The notes beneath the pieces were generated by a model. That model searched no databases. It was not told the origin of the DNA and worked only from the letters and a program-made list of their open reading frames with translations. Shown piece after piece: positions 41,476 through 51,754 of a stretch of 64,000 nucleotides of DNA; position 1 is the stretch's first letter; each line of letters opens with the position of its first letter. The translations under genes and the position numbers were made by a program. The DNA comes from Flavobacterium covae (GTDB taxonomy: Bacteria > Bacteroidota > Bacteroidia > Flavobacteriales > Flavobacteriaceae). The stretch covers positions 2,728,001 through 2,792,000 of the forward strand of contig CP067379.1 in NCBI GenBank assembly GCA_019565575.1, written 5' to 3'.

Positions 41476-42584
41476 CTATTTCACCACAAATATTATGTCT
41501 GTCAATGCTGTAAATGTTTTTGATTTTCCTTTGAATTCGAATTCAATTTTCAGATCTTCTATCTTTTTGGTTTTGAAGTTGTCCAAATAGGTTAGGATTG
41601 TTGGCTTTAAAAGGTCAATATTTCTTTTCAATTTCCACGAATTTGTAAAGTCATCTGTGTCAACCAACACAAGGAATAAACGATTTTCAGAGCCAAAACG
41701 CATTTCTCCTTGATTTTCATAAAGCCAAGTAGCTAATACTTTTGGGTTGTTTTGTACTTCTTTTAAAATTTCTAATTTTTCGTCTTTTAAGGTCTTTAAA
41801 GCGTTCAAACAGAAAGTATCATTCCTATCTTTCATTTTTTCAACTATTTCGTAGAAAATGTCTGCTGATTTTGCTGTTTTGTCAAAAATAATTTTTGCTT
41901 CTGTTGCTTTCTTTTTTAGAAAAGTTAGTTCAACTGGCAATCCTTTTTCTTTGCGTTTAGTTTTTATATACTCTGCTGGTAAGTAGGTTACTTTCAAATC
42001 AAATGTATATGATTAATAAAAAAGTCAACGCTTTTGATTTGTCCAACCGTTGGCAAAACTTCCGTATGAGATTTGAAAATATGTTCGATTAAAATACTGC
42101 TCCAATGGTTATACCAACTATTTAAAACATATCCTTGAACTGCTGCGTTGATTTCAGTTTCAAATTTAGAAAGTAAGTTTTCATAAGAAGGATTTTGGAT
42201 TTTTACGTAACGTTTAATTAAATATTTGTCCAAAGAATTTTGATAATCTCCACCCCAATCAAAATTCTTTAATTTGCATAATTCAGATACGAGTTCATCT
42301 GTATTTAACGCTCCTACTTGTTTAGCATTTTCTGATTTAATGAAGTCGTCAAGGAGATTGTTTGAGTTTAATACATCAGAATTTAAAATGCCAAATAATT
42401 CGCTGAATTATTCGGCAAGAGCAGTTTCTTGTAAAGTAATGTTATTGATTTTTAAAAATTCAGCAATAAGTTTTTTTCTTATAATTGATTTTGTTTTGAG
42501 CCATAAAAGCCCAACATTATTATTACTAAATTCTTCTAGTTCTTCGTTTTTGTGTAATTTATCCCAGTAATTAAAGTCCTTCAT
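41476..42584 (-). pseudogene. Type II restriction endonuclease (in-frame stop and frame break)
   Basis: Reading from ATG 42584 gives about 369 residues starting MKDFNYWDKLHKNEELEEFS. A TAA (42408-42410) interrupts LAE-stop-FSELFGIL, and the frame breaks near 42000-42005 (one added base gives FFINHIHFDLKVTYLPAEYIKTKRKEKG). SVDFFINHIHFDLKVT fits a PD-(D/E)XK-type core with DLK. It ends where the methylase operon ends and starts three bases after the methylase stop, so it is the cognate nuclease by position. Family and specificity are not recognised. If the stop is real, the enzyme is dead. Confidence 0.65.
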
Positions 42585-42587
42585 TAA

Positions 42588-43679
42588 CTAATTGTTTTTT
42601 TGAATACTTGAAACGAAATGCTTTTTTTTGGGACTGCAGACAAATAGTATTTCTTGACTACCTGCAACACTTCCTTTTCCACCTCTTCCGTTTTGATATG
42701 TTTTAGCTTCTACTGTTACGTTTCGGTATTTTGAAATTAATTTCTCAAATTCTTCAATTCCAGGATAACTCCTATTGTTATAGCTAATTAACCAATTAGG
42801 AATTCCTTCTGATAATTCAAATAGTTTTTCAAAAGAAGATATAACATCTCTTTTCTTGTCAAAACCACTAAATCTTTGCGGTTCATAACGTTTAATAGCA
42901 TTTATAAAATCTTTGTCTTTCCAATACTCCGTATAAGTTTCTAATAAATGGTAAAATCCTTGATAATCTGCGTGACTGTCACAATATGGTGGATCGAAAT
43001 AAGCCAAATCAATATTTTCGATTTTGGGTAGTAAGTCTAAAATATTCTGGTTGAAACTTTGGTTGTCTTTCTTATTATCAAAAATGGCATCATTGTATTT
43101 TGGAAGTAATTCTTCAAAAATTTCTTTGACTGGTCTGATTAGACTCCTGTTACGTTTTATTCTTTCTGGGTCGTTTGCATAGACTAAAGCCTGTGTATGA
43201 CCAAAATGCCCCATTGTTATTTTTCGGGTCATACTTCTATTCATAACCGTGAAAGCAAGAGCTTGCTTAAACTCATTTTCTAATAATGGGATATTTGCTC
43301 TAAAATTATCTAAAAACTGTGCCTCTTCTTTCTCAAAAAACACATTGGTAAATGTACTTTCAAATAAGTCAAACTCACTTTTGTTTTTTGCAGGTTGAAA
43401 TAGAATATCTAAATCTTTTTTTTCTAATTTGGTCGATTTATTTTCAATTAATGCTTTACCAATTTGGTTATTAAAATTTAGAAAATCGTTTGTAATTACT
43501 TTGTATCCTTGTTGTTTCAATAAATAACCAACAGATTGCGAGCCAGAAAAGGCATCAATCGCAGAGTTTATATTTTTAGGAATGAATTGATTAAGCCAAG
43601 GCAATAAAGTATACTTTGCACCTAAATATTGAGGTTCAGGAAATTGGTAATTAAAGTATTTATATTCTTCAAAAAGCAT
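42588..43679 (-). CDS. D12-class DNA adenine methyltransferase
   Basis: A 363-residue N6-adenine methylase. The SAM-binding motif reads PEPQYLGAKYTLLPWL and AIDAFSGSQSVGYLLKQQGY, and the catalytic motif is LAYFDPPYCDSHADYQGF (DPPY). NWLISYNNRSYPG lies in the target-recognition part. Frame intact. With the nuclease downstream it forms a type II restriction-modification pair; the target sequence cannot be told. An intact methylase beside a disrupted nuclease is the usual state of a decaying system, or the nuclease is misread. Confidence 0.88.
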   Translation of the reverse strand: MLFEEYKYFNYQFPEPQYLGAKYTLLPWLNQFIPKNINSAIDAFSGSQSVGYLLKQQGYKVITNDFLNFNNQIGKALIENKSTKLEKKDLDILFQPAKNKSEFDLFESTFTNVFFEKEEAQFLDNFRANIPLLENEFKQALAFTVMNRSMTRKITMGHFGHTQALVYANDPERIKRNRSLIRPVKEIFEELLPKYNDAIFDNKKDNQSFNQNILDLLPKIENIDLAYFDPPYCDSHADYQGFYHLLETYTEYWKDKDFINAIKRYEPQRFSGFDKKRDVISSFEKLFELSEGIPNWLISYNNRSYPGIEEFEKLISKYRNVTVEAKTYQNGRGGKGSVAGSQEILFVCSPKKKHFVSSIQKNN

Positions 43680-43818
43680 TATTATCTGTCTTAATTTTAA
43701 GTTCGCAAGTTACTAAATTTAACTCTCTTAATTTTACGAAGCTTTGAAAAATTTGTCCAATGTCAGCTCGAATATTTATTTTTTCGCGGTCGTCCTATAA
43801 TGAGACATAACAATTTTT

Positions 43819-44545
43819 TTAATGAATTAATTTTGTTTCTAATTGTATAGCAGAAGGAAAAAGAATATTGTTTTCAAGATGAATGTGTTTGTGCAAATCT
43901 TCTTCAAATTCCTTCAGCATTGCATAGGTAACGTTGTAAGTGTTACAAACTCCTTTAGGGGGTGTATATTGGTTAGTGAGCTTACTAATTTTACTAAATC
44001 TATCTCCTTCATTCTCATGTTCATGCTTCATCATTTGAATAGGATTGTTAACGGTTATAAAACTAGGTAGAGGAATTTCCGTATTATCATTGGCTAGTTC
44101 TACCATTTTTTTTATAAAAGGAAAAAGAATTAATTCCTCTTTTTTCATGTGCTGGGTTAAATCATTTGAACTGGCTACAAAAAGTGTTCTTATTTCAAAA
44201 AGTTCTGGGTGCTTCGTCCCGTGAACATCCATAAATTTTATTTAGAAATTGTATTATGATAGGTAGTTTTTCTTCGACATAGGTATGATGTCTTGATTCT
44301 ATATGTTCAATAAGTCTATCTAATGGCATCGTTTTAAAATTATTTAAATCATCATTTACATTTTTATCAAAGGAATTTAGTTCATCTAATAAAATCTCTT
44401 CTTTAATTCCTATTATCTCACATACTTCATTGATGGTTCTATTTCCTTTACAACAAAAATCTATTCCATATTTTGAAAAAATTTGAGCCGTTCTATAGTC
44501 TTCTGCAACATATTCGCCTATTAATTTATTTTTTACTATATCCAT
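43819..44545 (-). CDS. ric: Iron-sulfur cluster repair di-iron protein Ric/ScdA (frame break)
   Basis: A di-iron hemerythrin-like protein of about 241 residues that rebuilds iron-sulfur clusters after NO or oxidative damage. The DUF542 part shows YGIDFCCKGNRTI near residue 26-38. Iron-ligand histidines are in IESRHHTYV, DVHGTKHPEL, LTQHMKKEE, MMKHEHENEGD and DLHKHIHLENNILFP. The frame breaks at plus-strand CC (44229-44230), one base too many. It diverges from norC across a gap holding two palindromes, consistent with shared control by NO. Confidence 0.92.
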
Positions 44546-44601
44546 TTTTGTCTGTTTTATAATTAATCTCTCGAAATTACTTCTTAATTCTTTTTCTTTT
44601 T

Positions 44602-44615
44602 ATGACTCAGATCAT
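44602..44615. promoter_or_regulatory. Candidate CRP/FNR-type operator 1
   Basis: ATGAC-TCAG-ATCAT, a near-perfect inverted repeat of five-base arms with four-base spacer, in the ric-norC gap. The arm spacing equals that of FNR/DNR sites. A second copy with the same arms lies 46 bp on. Confidence 0.55.
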
Positions 44616-44647
44616 ATAGCAAAAAACCTTTATTAAAAAACCCTTGT

Positions 44648-44661
44648 ATGACAAATATCAT
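44648..44661. promoter_or_regulatory. Candidate CRP/FNR-type operator 2
   Basis: ATGAC-AAAT-ATCAT, the same arms and spacing as the site at 44602-44615. It lies 83 bp before the norC ATG. The CRP/FNR-family gene at 55639-56227 is the obvious candidate to bind it. Confidence 0.55.
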
Positions 44662-44744
44662 ATATAGTTAAGGTAATGTTAATGAAATTTGTTATTCAAA
44701 TAAGACAAAAACATCTCATTAATAATAATTAAAAAAGAATAATT

Positions 44745-45179
44745 ATGCTATCAAAATCGCAGGCAAGAATGTTTTTTTTGGGAGGTACATTAGTAACGTT
44801 TCTAATTTTTATTGGATTAACAATCTATTCATTTTCCTCAAACAACGATCAAACAAACTACACTAAGATTAACACACAGGTAATCCGTGGCAAAGAAATT
44901 TGGGAATCTAATAATTGCATGGGGTGTCATACGATTTTGGGAGAGGGTGCTTATTATGCTCCTGAGTTAACCAAAGTTATTGATAGACGAGGTGAAAATT
45001 ATATTAAAGCTGTTTTAATGTCACCTATACCTTGGGCTCCTAACGGAAGAAAAATGGTAGCCTATAAAATGAGTTCTGAAGATGCTGATGCTGTGGTAGC
45101 TTACTTAAAATGGATTGGTGGTATTGATTTAAATGGATTTGACAGAATCGTTTCTCCATTATCAAAAGTAAATAATTAA
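44745..45179 (+). CDS. norC: Nitric oxide reductase subunit C
   Basis: The 144-residue membrane-anchored cytochrome c of cNOR. A single N-terminal membrane segment (residues 9-30) is followed by the heme c site CMGCH (SNNCMGCHTILGEGAYYAPELTKV) and the axial methionine region near KAVLMSP or RKMVAYKM. Frame intact. norB follows by 15 bp. Confidence 0.95.
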   Translation: MLSKSQARMFFLGGTLVTFLIFIGLTIYSFSSNNDQTNYTKINTQVIRGKEIWESNNCMGCHTILGEGAYYAPELTKVIDRRGENYIKAVLMSPIPWAPNGRKMVAYKMSSEDADAVVAYLKWIGGIDLNGFDRIVSPLSKVNN

Positions 45180-45194
45180 TAAAAAGTAATTAAA

Positions 45195-46526
45195 ATGAAA
45201 TATAAATCACAAAAAGTAGCCTATTGGTTTTTTGCCTTATGTATGCTGTTATTAGCACTTCAAATAATCTATGGTTTTATTATGGGCTTTGCCCGAATTG
45301 GATTGGATGGATTACACAACATCATTCCTTTTAATACCGCTAGAGCTGTACACACTAATTTACTTGTAGTTTGGCTATTAACAGGTTTTATGGGAGCTGC
45401 TTATTACATTATTCCCGAAGAAGCACAACGAGAATTAGTAAATGTAAAATTAGCTTATGTTCAATTAATATCACTTGGTATTGTAGGTGTAGTAGCTGTA
45501 ATAGGCTATCACTTTAATCATTGGGAAGGTAGGAAATTTTTAGAAATACCAAGAGAATTAGATTATTTAGTAGTGATAAATGTGCTTTTATTCCTAGGAT
45601 TAATAATAACAACCCTATTTAAAGCAGAAAGAAAAACAACAACTGCATTGGTTCTATCAATGGGCTTAGTATTTGCGGCTTTGTTATACTTACCTGGTAT
45701 GATTTGGTTTGATAGTCAAGTAATGGATTCTTTTTTCCGTTGGTGGGTAGTTCATTTATGGGTAGAAGGCGTTTGGGAATTAATCATGGGAGGTATTTTA
45801 TCATTCTTATTAATCAAATTAACAGGTGTTGACCGTGAAGTTATTGAAAAATGGTTATATGTAATTGTGGGATTAACATTCTTATCAGGTATTCTTGGAA
45901 CAGGTCATCATTATTACTACATAGGCGTAAATAAAATTTGGTTAATCATAGGAGGCATTTTCTCGGCTCTAGAACCTTTAGCTTTTTTAGGTATGGCTTT
46001 ATTTGCAGTAAATATGTATAGAAAAGGAGAAAAAAAACATTCTAATAAATTAGCTCTATACTGGACATTAGGATCCGCAATTGTATCTTTTATAGGTGCT
46101 GGTCTACTGGGTTTTGCTCATACCCTTCCTCAAACCAATGTATATACACACGGAACTCTAGTTACCGCAATGCACGGACATCTAGCATTTTGGGGAGCAT
46201 ACGCCATGATTGTATTAGCAATTATTAGTTATGCTATACCTAATCTTACAGGAAGAAAAAGATATGATTCAGTTACAGGACGTATGGCATTTTGGTTATC
46301 AAATATTGGTATGTTAGGTATGACCACCGCTTTTGGGGTAGCTGGAGTAGCTCAAGTATATCTTGAAAGAAAGTTTAAAATGGAGTTCATGACCGTTCAG
46401 AATGAAATAGCTATTCACTTTGTAGTATTACTACTGTGTGCCACATTATTTACTCTAGGAATTTCTTTATACATATACGATTTTATTAAACATGGTAAAA
46501 CGAACGATGAGGCCATAATTGGCTAA
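45195..46526 (+). CDS. norB: Nitric oxide reductase subunit B
   Basis: The 443-residue heme-copper catalytic subunit reducing 2 NO to N2O. Twelve membrane segments are expected. RAVHTNLLVVWLLTGFMGAAYYIIPEEAQ includes a low-spin heme ligand; VHLWVEGVWELIMGG carries the FeB histidine and glutamates typical of NorB, and GTGHHYYYIGV and HGHLAFWGAY contain the remaining histidines. Frame intact. Confidence 0.97.
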   Translation: MKYKSQKVAYWFFALCMLLLALQIIYGFIMGFARIGLDGLHNIIPFNTARAVHTNLLVVWLLTGFMGAAYYIIPEEAQRELVNVKLAYVQLISLGIVGVVAVIGYHFNHWEGRKFLEIPRELDYLVVINVLLFLGLIITTLFKAERKTTTALVLSMGLVFAALLYLPGMIWFDSQVMDSFFRWWVVHLWVEGVWELIMGGILSFLLIKLTGVDREVIEKWLYVIVGLTFLSGILGTGHHYYYIGVNKIWLIIGGIFSALEPLAFLGMALFAVNMYRKGEKKHSNKLALYWTLGSAIVSFIGAGLLGFAHTLPQTNVYTHGTLVTAMHGHLAFWGAYAMIVLAIISYAIPNLTGRKRYDSVTGRMAFWLSNIGMLGMTTAFGVAGVAQVYLERKFKMEFMTVQNEIAIHFVVLLLCATLFTLGISLYIYDFIKHGKTNDEAIIG

Positions 46527-46588
46527 AAAATATAACAGCTAAAAAACAAACCATAACAACCGTTACTAACAAATAAATTTTAATAGTT

Positions 46589-47845
46589 ATGAAACCTGTA
46601 TATTTTACAATTGCGGGATTATTCTCTTCTGTAATTTTTTCTCAACAATTTAATATAAATGCTGATTTAAGAGTACGACTAGAAAATAGAAATGGTTATA
46701 GCACATTAAAACCTGTTAATGAAAAAGCAGCCACTTTTACTACTCAAAGAACTCGTATTTCTTTTGATTATAGTTATAATAATATAAAATTAGTCGCTTC
46801 GCCTCAAAACGTGAGAACTTGGGGGGATGTATTAACTAATTCAAAAAATGATACAGGTATAAATTTCCATGAAGCTTATGGAGAAGTAAAATTAAATGAC
46901 AAATTATCTTTTAAAATAGGACGACAAGAAATAGCGTATGACGATCATAGAATTTTAGGAAGTATAGACTGGACAATGCAGGCTAAAAGTCATGATGCTT
47001 TTCTATTTAAGATTACTCCTTCTAGTAAACAAATCATACATATAGGTCTTGCATACAATGCAAATAAAGAAACTAATTTTAAAGAAATTTATCTTCCTTC
47101 TCAATATAAATCACTCCAATATGCTTGGTATAATGGAACTTTTAAGAATTTAAATTTAAGCTTATTAATCTTAAACAATGGTATGCCTTATTTGATAAAT
47201 GGAGAAGAAAAAATAGATTATAGTCAAACATTCGGACCTAGATTCGTATTCAAGAAAGGAAATTGGAATATTGATGGAGCTACTTATCTTCAAACAGGAA
47301 AAATAAATACAAATCGTGTAATGGCTAATTACTTTACTACAAACATAAATTACAAATTTGTTCCGTCATTCCTAGCAGGTCTTGGTTTTGAATATATATC
47401 AGGAAAAGATCAAGATGATACTAGTAGCGACATTAAATCGTTTAATCCGTTGTATGGAACAAATCATAAGTTTAATGGATATATGGATTATTTTTATGTA
47501 GGAAATCACATTAATACTGTAGGTTTAACTGATTTTTATCTGAATTTACAATACGAAAAAGATAAATTTTCTGCACGTCTTTCACCTCATTACTTTTTAT
47601 CAAGTGCAAATATTTATCAATTAGGAGAAAAAAAAGATAATTATTTAGGTACTGAAATTGATTTTACAGCTTCTTATAAACTATTTGAAAATATAACCCT
47701 AGACGGTGGATTCTCTCAAATGTTTGCCACAACCTCTATGGAAATTATAAAAGGTGGTAATAAAAACAATGGTAATAATTGGGGTTTTTTATCCATAAAA
47801 ATTAACCCCAACCTATTCTATTCAAACTTTAAGATTCAAAATTAA
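46589..47845 (+). CDS. Outer-membrane beta-barrel, alginate-export-like
   Basis: A 418-residue protein with a signal peptide ([19 protein letters not shown]) and a barrel of the alginate-export/porin type: [76 protein letters not shown]. The segment GRQEI-Y-D-R-LG is typical of that group. It lies between norB and nirK on the same strand with gaps under 65 bp. A channel for nitrite or another small ion is an inference from context; alginate export is unlikely. Confidence 0.78.
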   Translation: MKPVYFTIAGLFSSVIFSQQFNINADLRVRLENRNGYSTLKPVNEKAATFTTQRTRISFDYSYNNIKLVASPQNVRTWGDVLTNSKNDTGINFHEAYGEVKLNDKLSFKIGRQEIAYDDHRILGSIDWTMQAKSHDAFLFKITPSSKQIIHIGLAYNANKETNFKEIYLPSQYKSLQYAWYNGTFKNLNLSLLILNNGMPYLINGEEKIDYSQTFGPRFVFKKGNWNIDGATYLQTGKINTNRVMANYFTTNINYKFVPSFLAGLGFEYISGKDQDDTSSDIKSFNPLYGTNHKFNGYMDYFYVGNHINTVGLTDFYLNLQYEKDKFSARLSPHYFLSSANIYQLGEKKDNYLGTEIDFTASYKLFENITLDGGFSQMFATTSMEIIKGGNKNNGNNWGFLSIKINPNLFYSNFKIQN

Positions 47846-47882
47846 CCCTAATACAAATACAATAATATTTAAAATTTACATT

Positions 47883-49323
47883 ATGATTAAGCATTTAATA
47901 TTCTCGGCCTCTTTAGCCAGCTTATTGCTTATTGGCTGTAAGAAAGCATCTAATTCCTCATCTATTGATCCCGCTTCAATCGAAGTAGAAGGCGATCCAA
48001 TTCAGGCAGAATTAACAGCTCCTCCTTTTGTTCCCAAACCTGTAGGCGATCGATCTGCCAAAAAACTTATTGTCAATATGGAAATTATTGAAAAAGAAGG
48101 TGAAATGGCGGATGGTGTAAAATATGTATATTGGACCTATGGTGGTTCTGTACCAGGAAGCTTTATTAGAACAAGAATTGGCGATGAAGTTGAATTTCAT
48201 TTAAAAAATCACCCTAACAATAAACTTCCTCATAATATAGATTTACACGCTGTTACAGGTCCTGGTGGTGGCGCAAAGTCTTCGTTTGTAGCTCCTGGTC
48301 ATGAAGTTACCTTTTCGTTTAAAGTACTCAATCAAGGTCTTTATGTATACCATTGCGCTACTGCTCCAGTAGGTATGCACATTGCAAATGGTATGTACGG
48401 TTTAATACTTGTTGAACCAGAAGGAGGGTTACCCCCAGTTGATAAAGAATACTACGTAATGCAAGGTGATTTCTATACAAAAGGAGCCAACGGTGAAAAA
48501 GGGTTACAACCTTTTGATATGGCAAAAGCCATTAAAGAAGAACCTGATTATGTTGTTTTTAATGGTAAAACAGGTTCGTTAGTAGGTGATAATGCCTTAA
48601 CCGCAAAAGTCGGAGAAAGAATTCGTTTGTTTGTAGGCAATGGTGGTCCTAACTTAGTTTCTTCTTTCCATGTTATAGGCGAAATATTTGATAATGTTCA
48701 CATAGAAGGAGGAAAAACAATTAATCATGATGTACAAACCACTCTAGTACCTGCTGGTGGCGCTGCTATTGTAGATTTTAAAGTAGAAGTTCCTGGTACC
48801 TTAATATTAGTAGATCACTCAATCTTTAGAACTTTTAATAAAGGTAGTTTAGGAATGATTAACGTTACTGGAGAGGATAATAAAAAAGTATATTCTGGAA
48901 CTCAATCAGATCAAGTATATCTTCCTGGAAGGAGGAACAATTCAGTCTATGCCTAACGAAAAAGTTATTAAACCTGCTAAAGCAGTTACGCTTACAGAAC
49001 GTATTGCTGACGGTAAATCAGTTTATGGAAAAACCTGTTTTGCATGCCATCAAGCTAATGGAGAAGGATTACCTAATGCCTTCCCTCCTCTTGCCAAATC
49101 TGATTTCTTAAATGCTGATATTAATAGAGCTATTGAAATTATATTAAAAGGTAAAACAGGTGAAATAACTGTAAATGGTAAAAAATTTAATAGTGTTATG
49201 ACCGCTCAAACACTTACAGATGAAGAAGTAGCAAATGTTCTTACTTACGTATATAGCCAATGGGGTAATAGTAAAAAAGAAGTTACACCTGCCATGGTTG
49301 CAGCTGTTAGAGCTAAAAAATAA
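47883..49323 (+). CDS. nirK: Copper nitrite reductase NirK fused to cytochrome c (frame break)
   Basis: A lipoprotein ([10 protein letters not shown]) of about 479 residues reducing nitrite to NO in the periplasm. The two cupredoxin domains carry [12 protein letters not shown] (T1 and T2 histidines), [18 protein letters not shown] (T2 His, T1 Cys, His and Met), SSFHVIGE and LVDHSIF. The C-terminal part has a c-type heme site, [20 protein letters not shown], with AQTL-V-N. The domains are split by one surplus base in the repeat GGAAGGAGG (48926-48935); without it [18 protein letters not shown] joins them. NirK-heme c fusions of this order are known from flavobacteria. Confidence 0.92.
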
Positions 49324-49350
49324 TATCCAAATTTTTTAATTATTAATTCT

Positions 49351-50190
49351 ATGAAACGTTTATATTTCCTTATAATAATACTTATTTTTATTTCTTGTCA
49401 AGAAAAAACAAATTTAGAAACGAATCGAAATATAAACAAACCATCTATTTCTACTCTTAAAGACAAGTCTTTCGGAGTAGAAACTCAGATGGTATACATA
49501 AAAGGAGGGGCTTACATCCCTCTTTATGGAAAAAATAATAAAAAAGTTAATATTTCTAGTTTTTATATGGATGTATATCCTGTAACCCATCAAAACTTTT
49601 TAGCTTTTGTAAAAACCAATAGTAAATGGCAAAAATCAAAAATCAAAAAAATTTTTGCTGATGAAAACTATCTTAAAAATTGGAAATCTAATACTGAAAT
49701 TGAGAATAAAGATAAATTAAATTACCCTGTTACAAATGTTTCTTGGTATGCGGCAAATGCCTATTGCGAATGTCAAGGCAAACGTCTAGCCACAGTAGAC
49801 GAATGGGAATATGTGGCTATGGCAAATGATAAACTCCCCGATGCACGAAAACAAAAATCATATAATCAATTCATTTTAGATTGGTACGAAAAACCACAAG
49901 CATTTGATCATGAAGTAGGAAAAACATTCAAAAATTACTATGGTGTATACGATTTACACGGATTAGTATGGGAATGGACTTCTGACTTTAGCTCCATCCT
50001 TTTAACAGGAGAATCTAGAAATGATGTTACTACTGACAAAAACCTATTTTGTGGCAGCGGCTCATTAAACGCTTCGGATCTAATGAATTATGCCGCCTTT
50101 ATGCGATACGCTTTTAGGGGTAGTATAAAAGCTAATTATGCCATACAAAACCTTGGATTTAGATGCGTAAAAGATTCTATAAAAAGATAA
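49351..50190 (+). CDS. NirV-like FGE-sulfatase-domain lipoprotein
   Basis: A 279-residue lipoprotein (LIFISCQEK) with a formylglycine-generating-enzyme (SUMF1-like) fold. It shows MVYIKGGAYIPL, FYMDVYPVTHQNFLAFV, YPVTNVSWYAANAYCECQGKRLATVDEWEYVA and the C-terminal GSIKANYAIQNLGFRCV. NirV proteins of this type accompany nirK in many bacteria. Their task is not established. Frame intact, 27 bp after nirK. Confidence 0.85.
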   Translation: MKRLYFLIIILIFISCQEKTNLETNRNINKPSISTLKDKSFGVETQMVYIKGGAYIPLYGKNNKKVNISSFYMDVYPVTHQNFLAFVKTNSKWQKSKIKKIFADENYLKNWKSNTEIENKDKLNYPVTNVSWYAANAYCECQGKRLATVDEWEYVAMANDKLPDARKQKSYNQFILDWYEKPQAFDHEVGKTFKNYYGVYDLHGLVWEWTSDFSSILLTGESRNDVTTDKNLFCGSGSLNASDLMNYAAFMRYAFRGSIKANYAIQNLGFRCVKDSIKR

Positions 50191-50201
50191 ATTTTATATA
50201 C

Positions 50202-50781
50202 ATGAAAAAATTAGTATTTATACTTAGTTTTCTTTCATTATTGGGATGTAAAAAAAATGAACTCAAAAACAGAAAATAACACTATATCAGAAGAATCTAT
50301 TTTTAACCTAACCAGCCAATGGAAAACCCAAGATAACAAAACCATTTACCTTGAAAACTTAAAGGGAAAGGTAACTGTAATGGTTATGATTTATACAAGC
50401 TGCAAGGCGGCTTGTCCTAGATTAGTAGCGGATATGCGCGATATAGAATCAAAAATACCTAAAAACAAATTAACACAATTAAATTTTGTTTTAGTCAGTA
50501 TAGATCCTGAAAACGATACCCCTGAAAAATTAAAAAAATTTGCCAAAGATAACCTAATGAATGCACCACATTGGACTTTTTTGCAAGGTAATCCAAATAC
50601 CGTTCAAGAATTTGCTAACGTACTTGCTGTTAAATATAAAAAAATTTCTCCTATGGATTTTTCACACTCAAATATTATAAGTGTATTTAATAAAAACGGA
50701 GAACTTATTTATCAACAAGAAGGATTAGGAGTAAACAATGAAAATACAATCCATAAAATTACTGAAACTCTAAAAAATTAA
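50202..50781 (+). CDS. SCO1/SenC-family copper protein (frame break at start)
   Basis: A lipoprotein of about 192 residues (MKKLVFILSFLSLLGC from ATG 50202). The thioredoxin-like domain has the copper-binding TSCKAACPRL (C-X3-C) and the histidine in SPMDFSHSN. An A8 run (50250-50257) just after the lipobox breaks the frame; A7 gives CKKMNSKTENN. It likely delivers copper to NirK or keeps its metal thiols reduced. Confidence 0.88.
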
Positions 50782-50796
50782 TTTATACAAACAATC

Positions 50797-50864
50797 AAAC
50801 GGAATCTTTATCCCCTTCTACACACGTTCAAACCTTATTTACAAAATCGGATAAGATTCCGTTT
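50797..50864 (+). terminator. Long hairpin between SCO and norQ
   Basis: AAACGGAATCTTTATCC and GGATAAGATTCCGTTT pair over about 16 bp with a 35-base loop, 16 bp after the SCO stop and 13 bp before norQ. It lacks a clean T tract, though TTATCTTATTT follows. It may be a terminator or an mRNA-processing or stabilising hairpin that splits the operon. Confidence 0.55.
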
Positions 50865-50877
50865 ATCTTATTTAATC

Positions 50878-51658
50878 ATGAAAGATATAAAACCCTATTA
50901 TTTTGCTTTAGGTAAAGAAGAAGATGTCTTTACTCATGCTTATCAAAATAAACTTCCTCTTTTACTCAAAGGTCCTACTGGAACAGGTAAATCTAGATTT
51001 GTTGAGTATATGGCATATAAACTCAATAAAAAGCTCTTAACCGTAAGTTGTCATGAAGAAACTTCATCTACTGACTTAATAGGCCGATTTATCATAAAAG
51101 GAGCCGAAACAATCTGGATTGATGGTCCTTTAACAACTGCTTTAAAAAGAAGGCTCTATTTTATATTTAGATGAAATAGCCGAAGCTCGTCCTGATGTAA
51201 TTGTGGCCATCCATTCATTAACAGATCATAGAAGAGAACTATTCATAGACAAACTTGGAAAAACCTATAAAGCACATGAAAACTTTATGATCGTTGCTTC
51301 CTTTAACCCTGGTTATCAAAGAGGATTCAAAGAGCTAAAACCTTCTACAAGACAGCGTTTTGTGGCCTTGTCTTTTGAATATCCAAAAAGTAAAATTGAA
51401 ACTGAAATCATTGCTAGCGAAACGGGTATTGATCCTAACATTGCTAATAAAATTGTAACCATTGCTAATAAAATTAGAAATCTAACAGAACTTGGTTTAA
51501 CCGAAACCGTTTCAACAAGATTACTCGTAGATGCCGCTAAACTTATTCATTCAGGATTGCCCAAAAGATTGTCTATACACACCGCTGTTGTAGAACCTTT
51601 AACGGACGATTTACAAACTGTTCAATCCTTAAAAGATTTGTGTGATTTAATGATATAA
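50878..51658 (+). CDS. norQ: MoxR-type AAA+ ATPase NorQ (frame break)
   Basis: An AAA+ ATPase of about 259 residues needed to mature NO reductase with NorD. Walker A is GPTGTGKSR at residues 33-41; after repair of an A5 run (51144-51148, one base too many) the Walker B reads GSILYLDEIAEARPDV, followed by SFNPGYQ and the sensor STRQRFVAL. The ATP-binding core and C-terminal lid are both complete. norD follows. Confidence 0.92.
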
Positions 51659-51754
51659 TATCTTTTCAATATTAAAATTGACTGAACTCTTTATCTATGA
51701 ATCATATAGTACAAATTAACAACCCTAAATTACAAATTAAAAAAGGAATCAATT

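Noticed and set aside
41218..41523. 101-codon plus-strand reading frame beside the restriction genes
   Set aside because: Composition is low-complexity, it overlaps the nuclease 3' end antisense, and it crosses the cassette-like element. No family resemblance.
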